A stretch of 64,000 nt of DNA. It comes from Callorhinus ursinus (taxonomy: Eukaryota; Chordata; Mammalia; Carnivora; Otariidae). Location: NCBI RefSeq assembly GCF_003265705.1, contig NW_020312848.1, positions 52,082,545 to 52,146,544 of the forward strand. Direction: 5' to 3'. This document shows, piece by piece, positions 1-10,900 of this stretch. Under the pieces are notes generated by a model. The model saw only the letters and a program-made list of their open reading frames with translations, made no database searches and was not told the origin of the DNA. Position numbers and translations under genes: made by a program. Positions within the stretch are counted from its first letter, which is position 1. The number at the start of each line of letters is the position of its first letter.

Positions 1-928
1 TTCTAACCTGAGAATGCTTACCTGGGTTCTACTGTGCTGCCTGTGGGCTAGATCGGGAGAGAACCTTTGGGGTGTGCTGTTTGCTCTCACAGTCACTCAT
101 ACAGCCATTCAGCTAGAAAGTCTGTTGTGAATCTGAAATGTCAGTATCTAGAGAACGTTTTTGGTATCTATAATTAATAACATTAGCCTTAGTTTTCCTT
201 CATGACATTACACAAGCTATCTCCATTGGATAAGCATCAGTTTCTGCTTTCCTGTATACAAATACTTAACTAAATTGAGATTTTTCTAAATTGCTTTTTC
301 CTAAATTGCTGATTTTTATAATTTTCAGCCTAACTCACATTTTCATTTTCTACCTATATATGTCAATCCCTTATGACTGTTGAATGCCATCTGCTCTATC
401 TGCTGTTTCATTAATGTTTCCTCTGCCTTCGGCTTATGAATAAAGATGAAAGACTCTGCACTGACCCCTTTGCTGCCATTCTTGACATTTTAAACCAATT
501 AGACAAAAATACAGCTTGTTATTATGACTCGTTGCCTAATACAGAAGCTGATCTTGTATTCTTACAACTGTGGTTTTTATCCAAGCCTATTTTGTAATGA
601 AAATTTTATTCTTACTTCATCAGATAAGTTTGAGAAGTTCAAACATATAACATCTGTGACTTTCTCTTCATCCTACTATTCTATAAATCCATGAATAAAA
701 TCTAGTATGTCTACCCAGCATGAATTTTTTTTTTTTTTAGAAAAATAAAACCACAAAGCTGGTAGGCTTTGATTTACACATCTTTGTGATGCTTTCTGTG
801 GATTATCTGTTAATATTATACTTTTTTGTTTGAAAGTGAGGTAAAATATGTGCTAGAACTAATCAGATACCAAGCTTTACAAAAGAAAAAGGAAAGAAAG
901 AAAAGGAAAACTATTTTTTCTTGATTGA

Positions 929-1112
929 CCTCTGCTTTCTGCTTATTTCATTTACATAAGACTTCTCTTATTTTAATATTATCAAGTCCAGGAAGAGCAG
1001 AGAATCCAAATAAAGCTAGTCCTTGTGTTCATTTTTCCTAATTATGAAATTCTTCCTGGACTTGTTTATGAAAATGAGAGAAGTCTTATGCAAATGAAAT
1101 AGAGAGCAGAGG
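929..1112. repeat. Imperfect inverted repeat (possible fold-back element)
   Basis: The left arm runs from about 929 to 996 and the right arm from about 1051 to 1112, with a spacer of about 55 nt. The reverse complement of the right arm aligns with the left arm along nearly its whole length: CCTCTGC, then ATTTCATTT, CATAAGACTTCTCT and CAAGTCCAGGAAGA, with a few mismatches and small gaps. Similarity stops sharply at 929 and 1112. I cannot assign it to a named family; a palindromic MITE-type transposon is the most likely explanation. The right arm contains the octamer ATGCAAAT at 1088-1095. Confidence 0.7.
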
Positions 1113-2835
1113 TGGAGCAACAAATGGTTTAAAAGTAGCTCCCCCTCAAGGAAGGTCTGGAAAGGAGTTTAAAAAGACATTTTGCCATGGACAAAAGGCA
1201 GATCTTAGTGGAATGAACTTGGGTAAAAATTAAAGGAGTTGTATGGGGCCTGCAAGATCAGGGATGACAAGGGCACTCCAGAATCTTTGTCTCTCTTATC
1301 GTGGTTGTCGGTTGTGCAGGTAAACTAGCTGAGAGTCCTTGGTACCTGCCATCACCATATGAGAGAGGCTCCAGAACAGAGCAGCCTGGTTTCAGGTACT
1401 TGCCATTAAAGTGATTTTTCTTATTGTCCTGTCCATCCCATGCCACCTAAATATACCAGAGTGTAAATTAGGCTCTCCTAAGAAAAATCAATTTCTGTCA
1501 CTTCTAATGTTTACATTCGGGTTGTACAATTCAAGGTCAGTTGATAAAACTTTAATTTGGCCAAAGAAAACCTTAAATGGCTTAGCATCCCTCTGGTTTA
1601 GACTCACAAATCTTTTGTGTTTGTGCTGAGCCAAAAGCAAGGAGATACTAAGTTGAGTAAGATTTTTCTTTAGCAAATTAGGTTATATCATCACAAGCTT
1701 GAGAAATATGAGCCAGAATGGTGACTTTTAATGAGCACTGAGTCTTGTGGACTGAAAACAGGAAAAGGCAGAGAAAGTATGGGCTCGGCCTTGGCCTTAC
1801 TGCACCAGTAGTGATAGGGTTTATTTGCTGGGTTTTTGTTTTTGCTGCTAACAAAGTTATTGATATAGAGCTCTGAAATGTGTTTTCTTTTCTTTTCTTT
1901 TTTTTTTTTTAGTCAAACCAGGCATGTTTATAAAAGTTCAGTTTCCTTTAACAATACTTCTTTTATTTGACTCTCCTATCCATTTCAGTTTTGATATAAG
2001 GTTCACTTAAACTCAAAAAGTAGTAATTAAAATGGTCTGGTACATCTACCTTAGCTCCTTTATTTCTCTTTTATCTATCCACTTGCTACCAGCATGTAAA
2101 TTTAAAGAGTTTCTTTTGTATTTGCTGTATGCCTGAAGTGTTGAGCAAGATCTTTTCTTTCTGCATGTCAGAACTCCAACATATTCCAGTGCTATAATAC
2201 TCTGGGATCTCCATTAAGCTTCACAGCCCCTGGAAATTCCTCCATCAGAACTCATGCTTCCTTCTTTGTACATGTACAGCTCAGTATTTGGACAAAGATC
2301 AAAAGAATCCCAGTACAGGTTTCTTGAGCTCCCTCTCTTCAGCTCTCTTCTCTCTAGTACCTTGTCCTACAAAGTGCACTCGCTTTAGTATCCTGAACTC
2401 CAGTCTTTTTTTTTTCTTTCCTCCAACCAGTGAGATAGCTACACCTCATTTGGTTTTCACTTCCCTATGTTGTAATTTGGAAAATACCACCCAGCAGAAA
2501 ACTGGCAGTGTATTATTTTATTCTTTCATGGATCACAACCCTGCACTATTATCCAATGTCTGAAAACAGATAAAATAGATGAAGCAAGGTATTTTATAGT
2601 AGTTTACAGGGGGAGGGTAAGTGTGATATCCATTATTCCATCGTGGCTGAAACCAGTTCCTTGAATTGATTTTTATCACGGTAACTTCTTAATTTTTTTT
2701 CTTCAAGTGGATTAGTATTTCTAGATGTTTGGTGATACATTTCCAGAAATGCCACAAGGAATTTATTAAGCTTCTAGATTTTAGCTCATTTTTTTATGCT
2801 ATTCTATAAGTATTCACAGAATCATCAATAAACTT

Positions 2836-3038
2836 CTTATTTTAATTTTTTTTTTAAGATTTTATTTATTTGACCGAGAGAGAAAGAGCACAAGCAGGGG
2901 AAGCAGCAGGCAGAGGGAGAGGGAGAAGCAGGCTCCCCACTGAACAGAAAGCCCGATGCGGGGCTCGATCCCAGGACCCTGGGATCATGACCTGAGCTGA
3001 AGGCAGCCGCTTAACCGACTGAGCCACCCAGGCGCCCC
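2836..3038 (-). mobile_element. Can-SINE, antisense
   Basis: A T-rich start and AAGATTTTATTTATTTG lead into the reverse complement of the tRNA-like head, ending GAGCCACCCAGGCGCCCC. The target duplication CAATAAACTT flanks it at 2826-2835 and 3041-3050. Confidence 0.9.
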
Positions 3039-3239
3039 AGCAATAAACTTTTTAAAGTTCCTATTTTGAGCTCCATGTTGTAAGAGAAGCTGGAGAGTAG
3101 TATGCCATTCTAAGAACAGCATAAAGACTTAATTTTAACTCCAAAGAGTTTTCATATCCCTTCAGAAGACAAGGCAGGCAAACAGTTAACAAAGAGATGA
3201 TGGTAATAAACAGTGGAAATTGACATTGGCAGGATAACA

Positions 3240-3490
3240 ATAATATCCAATATTTAATGACCCATGCACAATTTGAACTCTTTACATAAATTATCTGATG
3301 TAATCCTATAAACAATTCTGTGAGATAATGTTTCCATTTTCGTCTTAAAAATGAGAAAACTGATGATTGAAAAAGTTAGATAAAATATTGAGTACCACTG
3401 AGGGCCAGAGTTCAAATCCAAGTCTACTCAGTGTTTCAGAGCCAGAGCTCATAACTCTTATACAGTAGTCTAGAAATGGAAATTTTGATA
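3240..3490 (-). repeat. MIR element, antisense
   Basis: The order TTATCTGATGTAATCC, then TTTCCATTTTCGTCTTAAAAATGAG, then GAGTTCAAATCCAAGTCTACTC follows the reverse complement of the MIR core. The copy is diverged and the limits are approximate. Confidence 0.55.
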
Positions 3491-3651
3491 GAAATGGTCT
3501 TAAGTTACAGATTAAGATTTGTTAACAGGCAGAAAGCAAAGAGAAATAAAATGACCTCAAGGAATGATGGTGTGTAGAATCACCAGGGTGTGTAGAACCA
3601 CATTTGATTGGAGCAAATGTTACCAAAGCGTATTTAAAATTACTTGAGTTG

Positions 3652-3823
3652 GGGGCGCCTGGGTGGCTCAGTGAGTTAAGCTTCTGCCTTCAGCTCAGGT
3701 CATGATCCCGGGGTCCTGGGATCGAGTTCCTTGTCGGGCTCCCTGCTCCATGGGGAGGCTCCTTCTACCTCTGCCTCCCTCTCTCTCTCTGTCTCTCATG
3801 AATAAATAAAATCTTTTTAAAAA
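3652..3823 (+). mobile_element. Can-SINE
   Basis: Head GGGCGCCTGGGTGGCTCAG, CT-rich tract and AATAAATAAAATCTTTTT tail. The near-identical flanks AAATTACTTGAG and AAATTATTTGAG are the target duplication. Confidence 0.9.
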
Positions 3824-4259
3824 ATTATTTGAGGTGAAGAATAACAAGATAATAGTGTAGGAGGAAAACAATGTTTAAGGAAGTTTGCCTCAGAGCAAAA
3901 AGAAGGATGGATATGATGAAAAAAGGACTGAGATCCTGGAGACCCTCTAGGAGACTTATTTATAGTAATCCCATGACTGATTAAAAACTGGACTCAGGGT
4001 GATGGCATTGGGAATGGTGGAGAAAAGTAATATAAAAGATAGTTCAAGTGAAAAATTTGTCAGAACTTGACTGCAGACTAAACTGAGAAGTACCAAAAGG
4101 AGCAAATCATAAAGCCCACCACATTTTTGTTTGGAAAAGAGGGAGAGAATGGGAGTTGAGTAATTAAAACAGGAGTAGGGAAGGATGATGAGACCCATTT
4201 GAGTTTCCTGCATAGCTATCCAAATGGAGTGTTCTATCAGCATTTGCAGTATAGACTTG

Positions 4260-4453
4260 GGGCACCTGGATGGTTGTGTCGTTAAGCGTCTGCCTTCGGC
4301 TCAGGTCATGATCCCAGGGTCCTGGGATCGAGCCCCGCATCGGGCTCCCTGCTCCTCGGGAAGTCTGTTTCTCCCTCTCCTATTCCCCCTACTTGTGTTC
4401 CCCCTCTTGCTGTGTCTCTCTCTTTCAAATAAATAAAATACTTTTTTAAAAAA
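4260..4453 (+). mobile_element. Can-SINE
   Basis: Head GGGCACCTGGATGG with the usual body and AAATAAATAAAAT tail. The 13-bp target duplication CAGTATAGACTTG lies at 4247-4259 and 4454-4466. Confidence 0.9.
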
Positions 4454-4609
4454 CAGTATAGACTTGCAGTTTTGATACAAGGACAGAAATGGAGAAATTT
4501 GAAATAGTGTCAGTATTCATATATTCCCTTTGTGCTTCTTCCCAGATTCCTCCATTCAGACTATAACATATTTCATTAGCTAACTGTGGATTTATTAGAG
4601 ATAATATCA

Positions 4610-4816
4610 GGGGTGCTTGGGTGGCTCAGTCGGTTAAGCGTCTGCCTTCAGCTCAGGTCACGATCCCAGGGTCCTGGGTTTGAGCCCCCTGTCAGGCTCC
4701 CTGCTCAGCAGAGAGCCTGCTTCTCTCTCTCCCTCTGCCTTCCATTCCCCCTGCTTGTGCACTTTCTCTCTCCCTCTTTGTCTCTGTCAAATAAATAAAT
4801 AAAATCTTTAAAAAAA
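4610..4816 (+). mobile_element. Can-SINE ending just before a ZNF277 acceptor
   Basis: Head GGGGTGCTTGGGTGGCTCAG, CT-rich body and AAATAAATAAATAAAATCTTT tail. The A-rich end stops about 30 nt upstream of the splice acceptor at 4846-4847, so the remaining gap must hold the branch point and the polypyrimidine tract unless the SINE supplies part of them. Target duplication is weak. Confidence 0.9.
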
Positions 4817-4847
4817 ATAATCTCAAATATCTGTTTCTACTTTACAG

Positions 4848-4939
4848 AAAGAAATTCTGGAACAACAGCAGCAAGAAAGAAATGATAACAATTTTCATGG
4901 TATTTGTATGTTTTGCAATGAGGAATTTCTCGGGAACAG
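4848..4939 (+). CDS. ZNF277: ZNF277 coding exon (first in window)
   Basis: The acceptor is TTTCTACTTTACAG, ending at 4847. Translation gives a glutamine-rich helix (EILEQQQQERND) and then the start of zinc finger 1 (CMFC, residues 20-23 of the partial product). The donor at 4940 is AACAG|GTTTGC, weaker than consensus because it lacks the usual RAGT after GT. The exon ends with two bases of the codon for R31, completed by the A at 8149. The previous exon is not in the window. Confidence 0.93.
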
Positions 4940-7900
4940 GTTTGCCTTTATGCACGTCTTTGAATATTATTGTTTTTCATCTGAAAACATCAAAACATTC
5001 ATAATGGTTATATAAATTAAGTTCTGTGGATTAGCTCAGGACCCTTTCATATATCAGCAATAATTTTTTTAATATGCCTAACATCAAAGATGGACTGTAG
5101 TTGCTCTAAGCAGAAGAGGGGAATAATTTTTTCTTTTTTTCTTTTATTTTTTTCCAAGTTTTTATTTAACTTCCAGTTGTGAACTTACAGTGTAATATTA
5201 GTTTCAGGTGTAGAACTTAGTGATTCATCACTTACATACAACACTAACCCCAATACCTGGGGCTCATCACTACAAGTGCCCTCTTTAATCCCAGTCACCT
5301 ATTTAACCCATCCCCCCACCTCCTCTCCAGCAACCATCAATGTGTTCTATGTAGTTCAGAGTTGGTTTCTTGGTTTGCCTCTCTTTTTTCTTAAATGCCA
5401 AAAATAAATTTGTGTTTAATGTCATAGGACTTTTTCAATTGGCTGACAGGCAAGACCATGTACAACAAACTACTACAGACACACCTTTCTATATTGTTAA
5501 CTCAACCTTTAGCAGTTTTTGATGTTTCACATTTGAATATTAAAACTAATAAAGATTAGGGATGCCTGGGTGGCTCAGTCGGCTAAGCATCTGCCTTCGG
5601 TTCAGGTCATGATCTCAGGGTCCTGGGATCAAGTCCCACATCAGGCTCCCTGCTCAGCTGGGAGCCTGCTTCTACCTCTGCCTACCTCTCTCTCTCTCTC
5701 TCTCTCTCTGTCTCTGACAAATAAAAATAAAAATCTTTTATTTATTTTTATATATAAAAAATAAAAATCTTTTAAAAATAAAGTTAACAAAGATTAAAAA
5801 AAAAAAACTGGGGTATTGATAATTCTTTACCACTCCCAACTGGGTCCAAAACCAAGTGGCATACTATAATTCGGTTCTAAAACTAGTCGCCCAGAGTTAG
5901 CATCAGGCTCTGCAGGTTAAAGGGCATCATCCCCAACAAGACTGCTTCCATTTTAGATATCAGCCACAAGGTCAGTTGACCACCTGACTAAAAATTCGAG
6001 GATTCTCACCAGTAATTTGTATCCTTCAGTAATTTACAGAATGACTCACAAAACTCCGGAAAGTGGTATGCTTAGGACTGCAGTTTTGTTATAAAGGAAC
6101 AGCCAAGTGAAGAGATCAGCAGCAGCCAAATGAAGAGATGCATAGGGCAAGTTTTAGGAGGTTCCTGAACTCAGAGCTTCTGTGCCCTTTCCCCCAAAGA
6201 ATCAGGACATATCACCCACCCAGCACATCAAGGTATTCACCAGCCTGGAATCTTCACTCAGCTTTGATTTCCAGAATTTTTAATAAGGCTTCATCACATT
6301 AGCATGATTGATTCAATCATTGAACTTAATCTCCAGATCCCTCCCCTTTCTGGAGGTCAGGCTAGCTCAAAATCTCTACCTTCCTAATCCTGTGGTTAGT
6401 CTTTTCCTTGACTAACCCCCATTCTGAAACTAGCTAAGGGCTAGTCGCCTTGTCAGCATAACAAAGATAATCCTATCATGGAGAAATTCCAAGGATTTTA
6501 GAAGCTCTGTGCCAGGAATCAAGGACAAAGACCAGACAGATTTCTCATTATACAGCATTTGATATTTACAAATGAACATGACTTAAATACAAGTCATGAA
6601 GTTGTAACCTCTAGTAACTGGGAATAGTTCAGTGGCAACATGAGAGTGGACAGTCAGAGGGGCGCCTGGGTGGCTCAGTCATTGGGCGTCTGCCTTCAGC
6701 TCAGGTCATGGTCCCAGGGTCCTGGGATCGAGCCCCGAATCCGGCTCCCCGCGGGAAGCCTGCTTCTCCCTCTCCCACTCCCCCTGCTTGTGTTCCCTCT
6801 CCTGCTGTGTCTCTCTCTGTCAAATAAATAAAATCTTTAAAAAAAAAAAAAAAGAGTGGACAGTCAGACTATCATTTTCTACCCATTTCAAAGAAGGCGG
6901 TCTACAGTATTAAAAAACAAAAGAGCCTGGCACAGTAACTGACATTATTACCTGAAAAACATTGAGGAGAGGGTAGCTACAGATAAAGTACTAATTTGAA
7001 TTTAGAAAATGGTTTGGTTGCAGCACTGATATTCAAAACACCGCTAATGAAGATTTGATTCTTCTGTAGGGCAGTTGGCATAGAGAAAAATCTGTGCCAA
7101 AAGGCACTGAAATACTCTATGAAACACTAGTTTTATTCAAAGTTATCAGTAATAGTTAAGTGGTTAGCCAAAAGAGCGTTTTAACTATGAGATTAATGAA
7201 TGGGATTCCTACATAGTTAAAAAAAAATCAACATTTTCATAGGGATGGTTGCTTTATTTTATTTTCTAAAGGAAAAAAATAATAACCCTAAAAAACAGTG
7301 ATTTGGAGGCCAGCTTAGTGTCCTAAATAAGCTAGATAAATTGTATAATGTGTCACTGTGTATAGTCTATCAGTGGTTTGTGTACTAATGAATTCCCCAA
7401 AACTGTCACCTTCATTGTATGAACTAAAGTTGTGATAAAGAGGGTGCCTGGCTGGCTCAGTCCGAGGATCATGCAACTCTTGATCTCAGGGTCCTGAGTT
7501 CAAGCCCCATGTTAGGTGTAGAGATTACTTAAATAGATAAATAAACTTAAAAAAAAAATAAAGTTGTGATAAAGACCCAGTAGAATAATATATTTTACAC
7601 ATAGGCATTTTTGCTATGTAAAACTTAGATAAATGAAAATTTTCCTTTTCAGCATGAACTAATCAACAGACTGGTCATGGTGTATTCAGTTTATGGTAAC
7701 CCTTACGTATACTTAGATTTGTTAATTGTGGGTTCCAGGTCGGTGTCTGATCATGAGCTGACTAAAATGTCTGTGATCCCAGGACATATATAGAAGGACA
7801 TATTTCCCTTTGGCAGTTGTCTCTTCCTCCTCCCCACAATGAATTGGAAAAGTAAGCAAAGCACAGTTTAATAGTTTAAAGGACAGAAACCCAATTCATC

Positions 7901-10900
7901 TATAGAGTATATTCCTGTCCACTGGCAGATAATGGAACAAACTTAACTCACTTTAAAGAACTATTGTGATTATATGTGTACTTAAATACTATATAACATA
8001 CCACTCTTTCAGAGCCCAAATGTGTGTTTTAGTGTTTAACCTTTGCATGTACTTCTGATTAGTGTAATCATTATAAATGTGCTATTCCTGACCTGATTTG
8101 TTACTAGATAATTTGGATATAATATAAATTATTCAAATTTCTTTCTAGATCTGTTCTTTTGAACCACATGGCCAGAGAACATGCTTTCAACATTGGATTG
8201 CCAGACAACATTGTAAACTGCAATGAATTTCTATGCACATTACAGAAGAAACTGGACAAGTAAGTATTTTTTCATGAAACACAACCTGAAGCTATTTTAA
8301 TTTTGGACTCTTGGGAATTTTTTTTATTGTCTGTTGTGAATGTTTTAAGATTAATCTAATAGAAGTAATTAATAAAATGGAATTTTCTAATTTCTCATGT
8401 TGGAGGAGTTCACATTTTGCATGACAGTCTTCTTTTTGTCTAGATCATATTGCCTTTTACTGCTTTTTTAAAAGAATATCATATATACCAAACAGTGTAC
8501 ATACCATGTAACATATGCTATATAGGGTTTGAAGAGTATACTCTACATCTGGCCTAAGAAATAGAACAGGGATGCGTAGGTGGCTTAGTCAGTTAAGCAT
8601 CCAGCTCTGGATTTCGGCTGAGGTCATGATCTCAGGGTCAAGTCTACTTGAGATTCTCTATCTCTTTAAAATAAATAAATCTTTTTTTTTAATAAAGAAA
8701 TAGAACATTATTAATTCCCTTGAATTTTCATATGTGCCCTTCCTCATTCATATCTCCCCATTTCTTAATTTTGTAATGGTAATTCATTTTTCAGTATAAT
8801 TTTGCACATATTTAGTAAATATATTGTCAAAATGTTGTATGTTATTCAGCTTTATGTGAGACATAACATACTCTGTGCCTTCTTTTACCTTTTAGTATTT
8901 ATTCACATTTATATATCATGACACTCCACTTTTCCTAAGATCATATTCTGGTGACTGTATCTAGTGGGTATCTAGAGCTTAGCTTGTAAAATAAGGAAGG
9001 AAATTCTCTAGGTCACTAAAATGGCTTTCAAAAAATCTATCCACATTTTTCTCTAGGAGAGGGCCCAGTATTTTTTCCTCTCAAAACCTAGGTTTTTTTG
9101 TTTTTTTTCTTTGTTTTTAAAGATTTTATGTATTTATTTTTAGAGAGAGAAAGAGAGCTTGAGTGGGGGGAGGAACAGGGAGAGGGGGAGAGAGAATATC
9201 AAGCAGACTCCACAGTAAGTGCGGAGCCCAACATAGGGCTCGATCCCACAACCCCAAGATCATGACCTGAGCCAAAATCAAGAGTCAGACACCCAACCAT
9301 CTAAGCCACCCAGGTGCCCCTGTACTTTTTTTTTTTCCAAATGAAATCTCAGCCCACAATATTCAGAACAATAACATTAAGAAAGAAATATTAAAAGTTC
9401 TGAGTTCAAATTCTGGTATCAACACTGCATTAATGTCCTTTCACTCTTACTAAATGATCCTTCATTTATAAAATCATAACAGATGTGCTTTCTAGCAAGA
9501 TTAGCATAATTTTTTTTAAGATTTTTTATTTATTTATTTGACAGAGAGATAGCAAGAGAGGGAACAAAAGCAGGCTTCCCGCAGAGCAGGGAGCCCGATG
9601 CGGAGCTCGATCCCAGGATCCTGGGACCATGACTTGAGCCAAAGGCAGATGCTTAACAACTGAGCCACCCAGGCGCCCCAAGATTAGCACAATTTTTTAA
9701 TGCCATAATTATTTGCTATAAAAGAATATAATTATTTCTGTGGCACAAGAAATGGTTCAAAGGGTGTTTAGGAGTGATGACAAAAGAATTCAATATTGAA
9801 ACAACTGATTTCACTCATTTGAGAGTTTTCATGTAAAAGGGAGCTTAGATATAATCTGTGTGACTCCAAAAAGTGGAACTCTAATGACTGGTAAGGAGAA
9901 GTTACAGGCAGTATCCACTGTCAGACTTAGGTTAAGGAAGACATTTTGTTAGCAATCTGTTCATTTTCATTAGAAAATGAATGTCAGTAGAGAAGGCAAG
10001 TAACTTGACCAAGTCTCACAGCTAGTATGTACTGGAACTAGGCATTAAACCCTGCAAATCAGCTCACAGAATATGCCAAACCATGGACTAATTTGTTGTA
10101 CTCAATGGAGGCAGCCATTGCTAGTTATCATTGTAATTATTTGAAGAACATAACTACGTTTTCATTTTTAGAAGAGATAATTTGATTAGAAAACACCACA
10201 ATAATTTTTGGGTATTAGCTGTCTTTGTCACAGTTTGACTACATAGCCCAGTTGGCCAATGTAGCCAACTACAAAATAAACCAAGCATGCATCCCACAAA
10301 GCTGAATGAATGAAGTGAGAGAGGTTCTGACAAGGATGTCGTATCCTACTTAAAGATTCTGTAAACTAAAATGAATAATTGTAAGACTTAAAAATAAAGG
10401 ACTTTTGCAGCAGCTATCCAGGAGACTTGTGTAATCTGTCAGTGTTTGTGTATTTTTTTTAGCTTGCAGTGCTTGTATTGTGAGAAGACCTTCAGGGACA
10501 AAAATACACTGAAAGACCATATGAGGAAAAAACAGCATCGGAGGATTAATCCTAAGAACAGAGAATATGACCAATTTTATGTCATCAATTATTTGGTAAG
10601 GCTTTCTCTTCATAATTTAAAATTTGATTGCATTTCCACAAACAAAAATCTTTCTAAGGGCTGTCTAATATTTAAACAAGCAATTAGTATAAAGGTCAAA
10701 ATGTAATCGAGGGACACTTCCAAGCAGTGATTAGCTTCATAATGGTTAGCTTACCAAGCATAACTTGATTTGGTTTGTCTATGATTTGCCAGATGTTTAC
10801 ACAGAAAAATGTCATGTCTCTAGAATTCGCAGTGATCTGGACCAAAAAAAAAAAAAGTAATAATAAACATAAAGCATTTGAGTATCTACATACTCTTGCT

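Larger units (their letters stand above)
1..4847 (+). other. ZNF277 intron upstream of the first visible exon (partial)
   Basis: No sequence matching the preceding ZNF277 coding exons is found here, so this is read as the 3' part of an intron that begins outside the window. It holds an imperfect inverted repeat (929-1112), a MIR fragment (about 3240-3490) and four Can-SINEs between 2836 and 4816. The rest is AT-rich sequence in which I recognise nothing. The acceptor is the CAG ending at 4847. Confidence 0.8.
4940..8148 (+). other. ZNF277 intron
   Basis: The donor is GTTTGC and the acceptor TTCTTTCTAG, ending at 8148. It contains an antisense L1 3' end and Can-SINEs at 5559, 6659 and 7442. 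Stretches 5800-6640 and 6870-7425 are unremarkable diverged sequence. Nothing recognisable is present in 7580-8148. Confidence 0.85.
8260..10462 (+). other. ZNF277 intron
   Basis: Holds an old antisense L1 3' piece split by a Can-SINE, two antisense Can-SINEs and a MIR-like fragment. The acceptor is a pyrimidine-rich TATTTTTTTTAG ending at 10462. Confidence 0.85.

Noticed and set aside
3652..3725. tRNA-like sequences at SINE heads
   Set aside because: Box A and box B-like motifs come from the tRNA ancestry of Can-SINEs. No intact cloverleaf gene was found.
5570..5764. Serine/leucine-rich open frames inside SINEs (also at 4224, 4586, 6640, 20201, 26349 and 29250)
   Set aside because: All are translations of Can-SINE heads and CT-rich tracts and recur in every copy.
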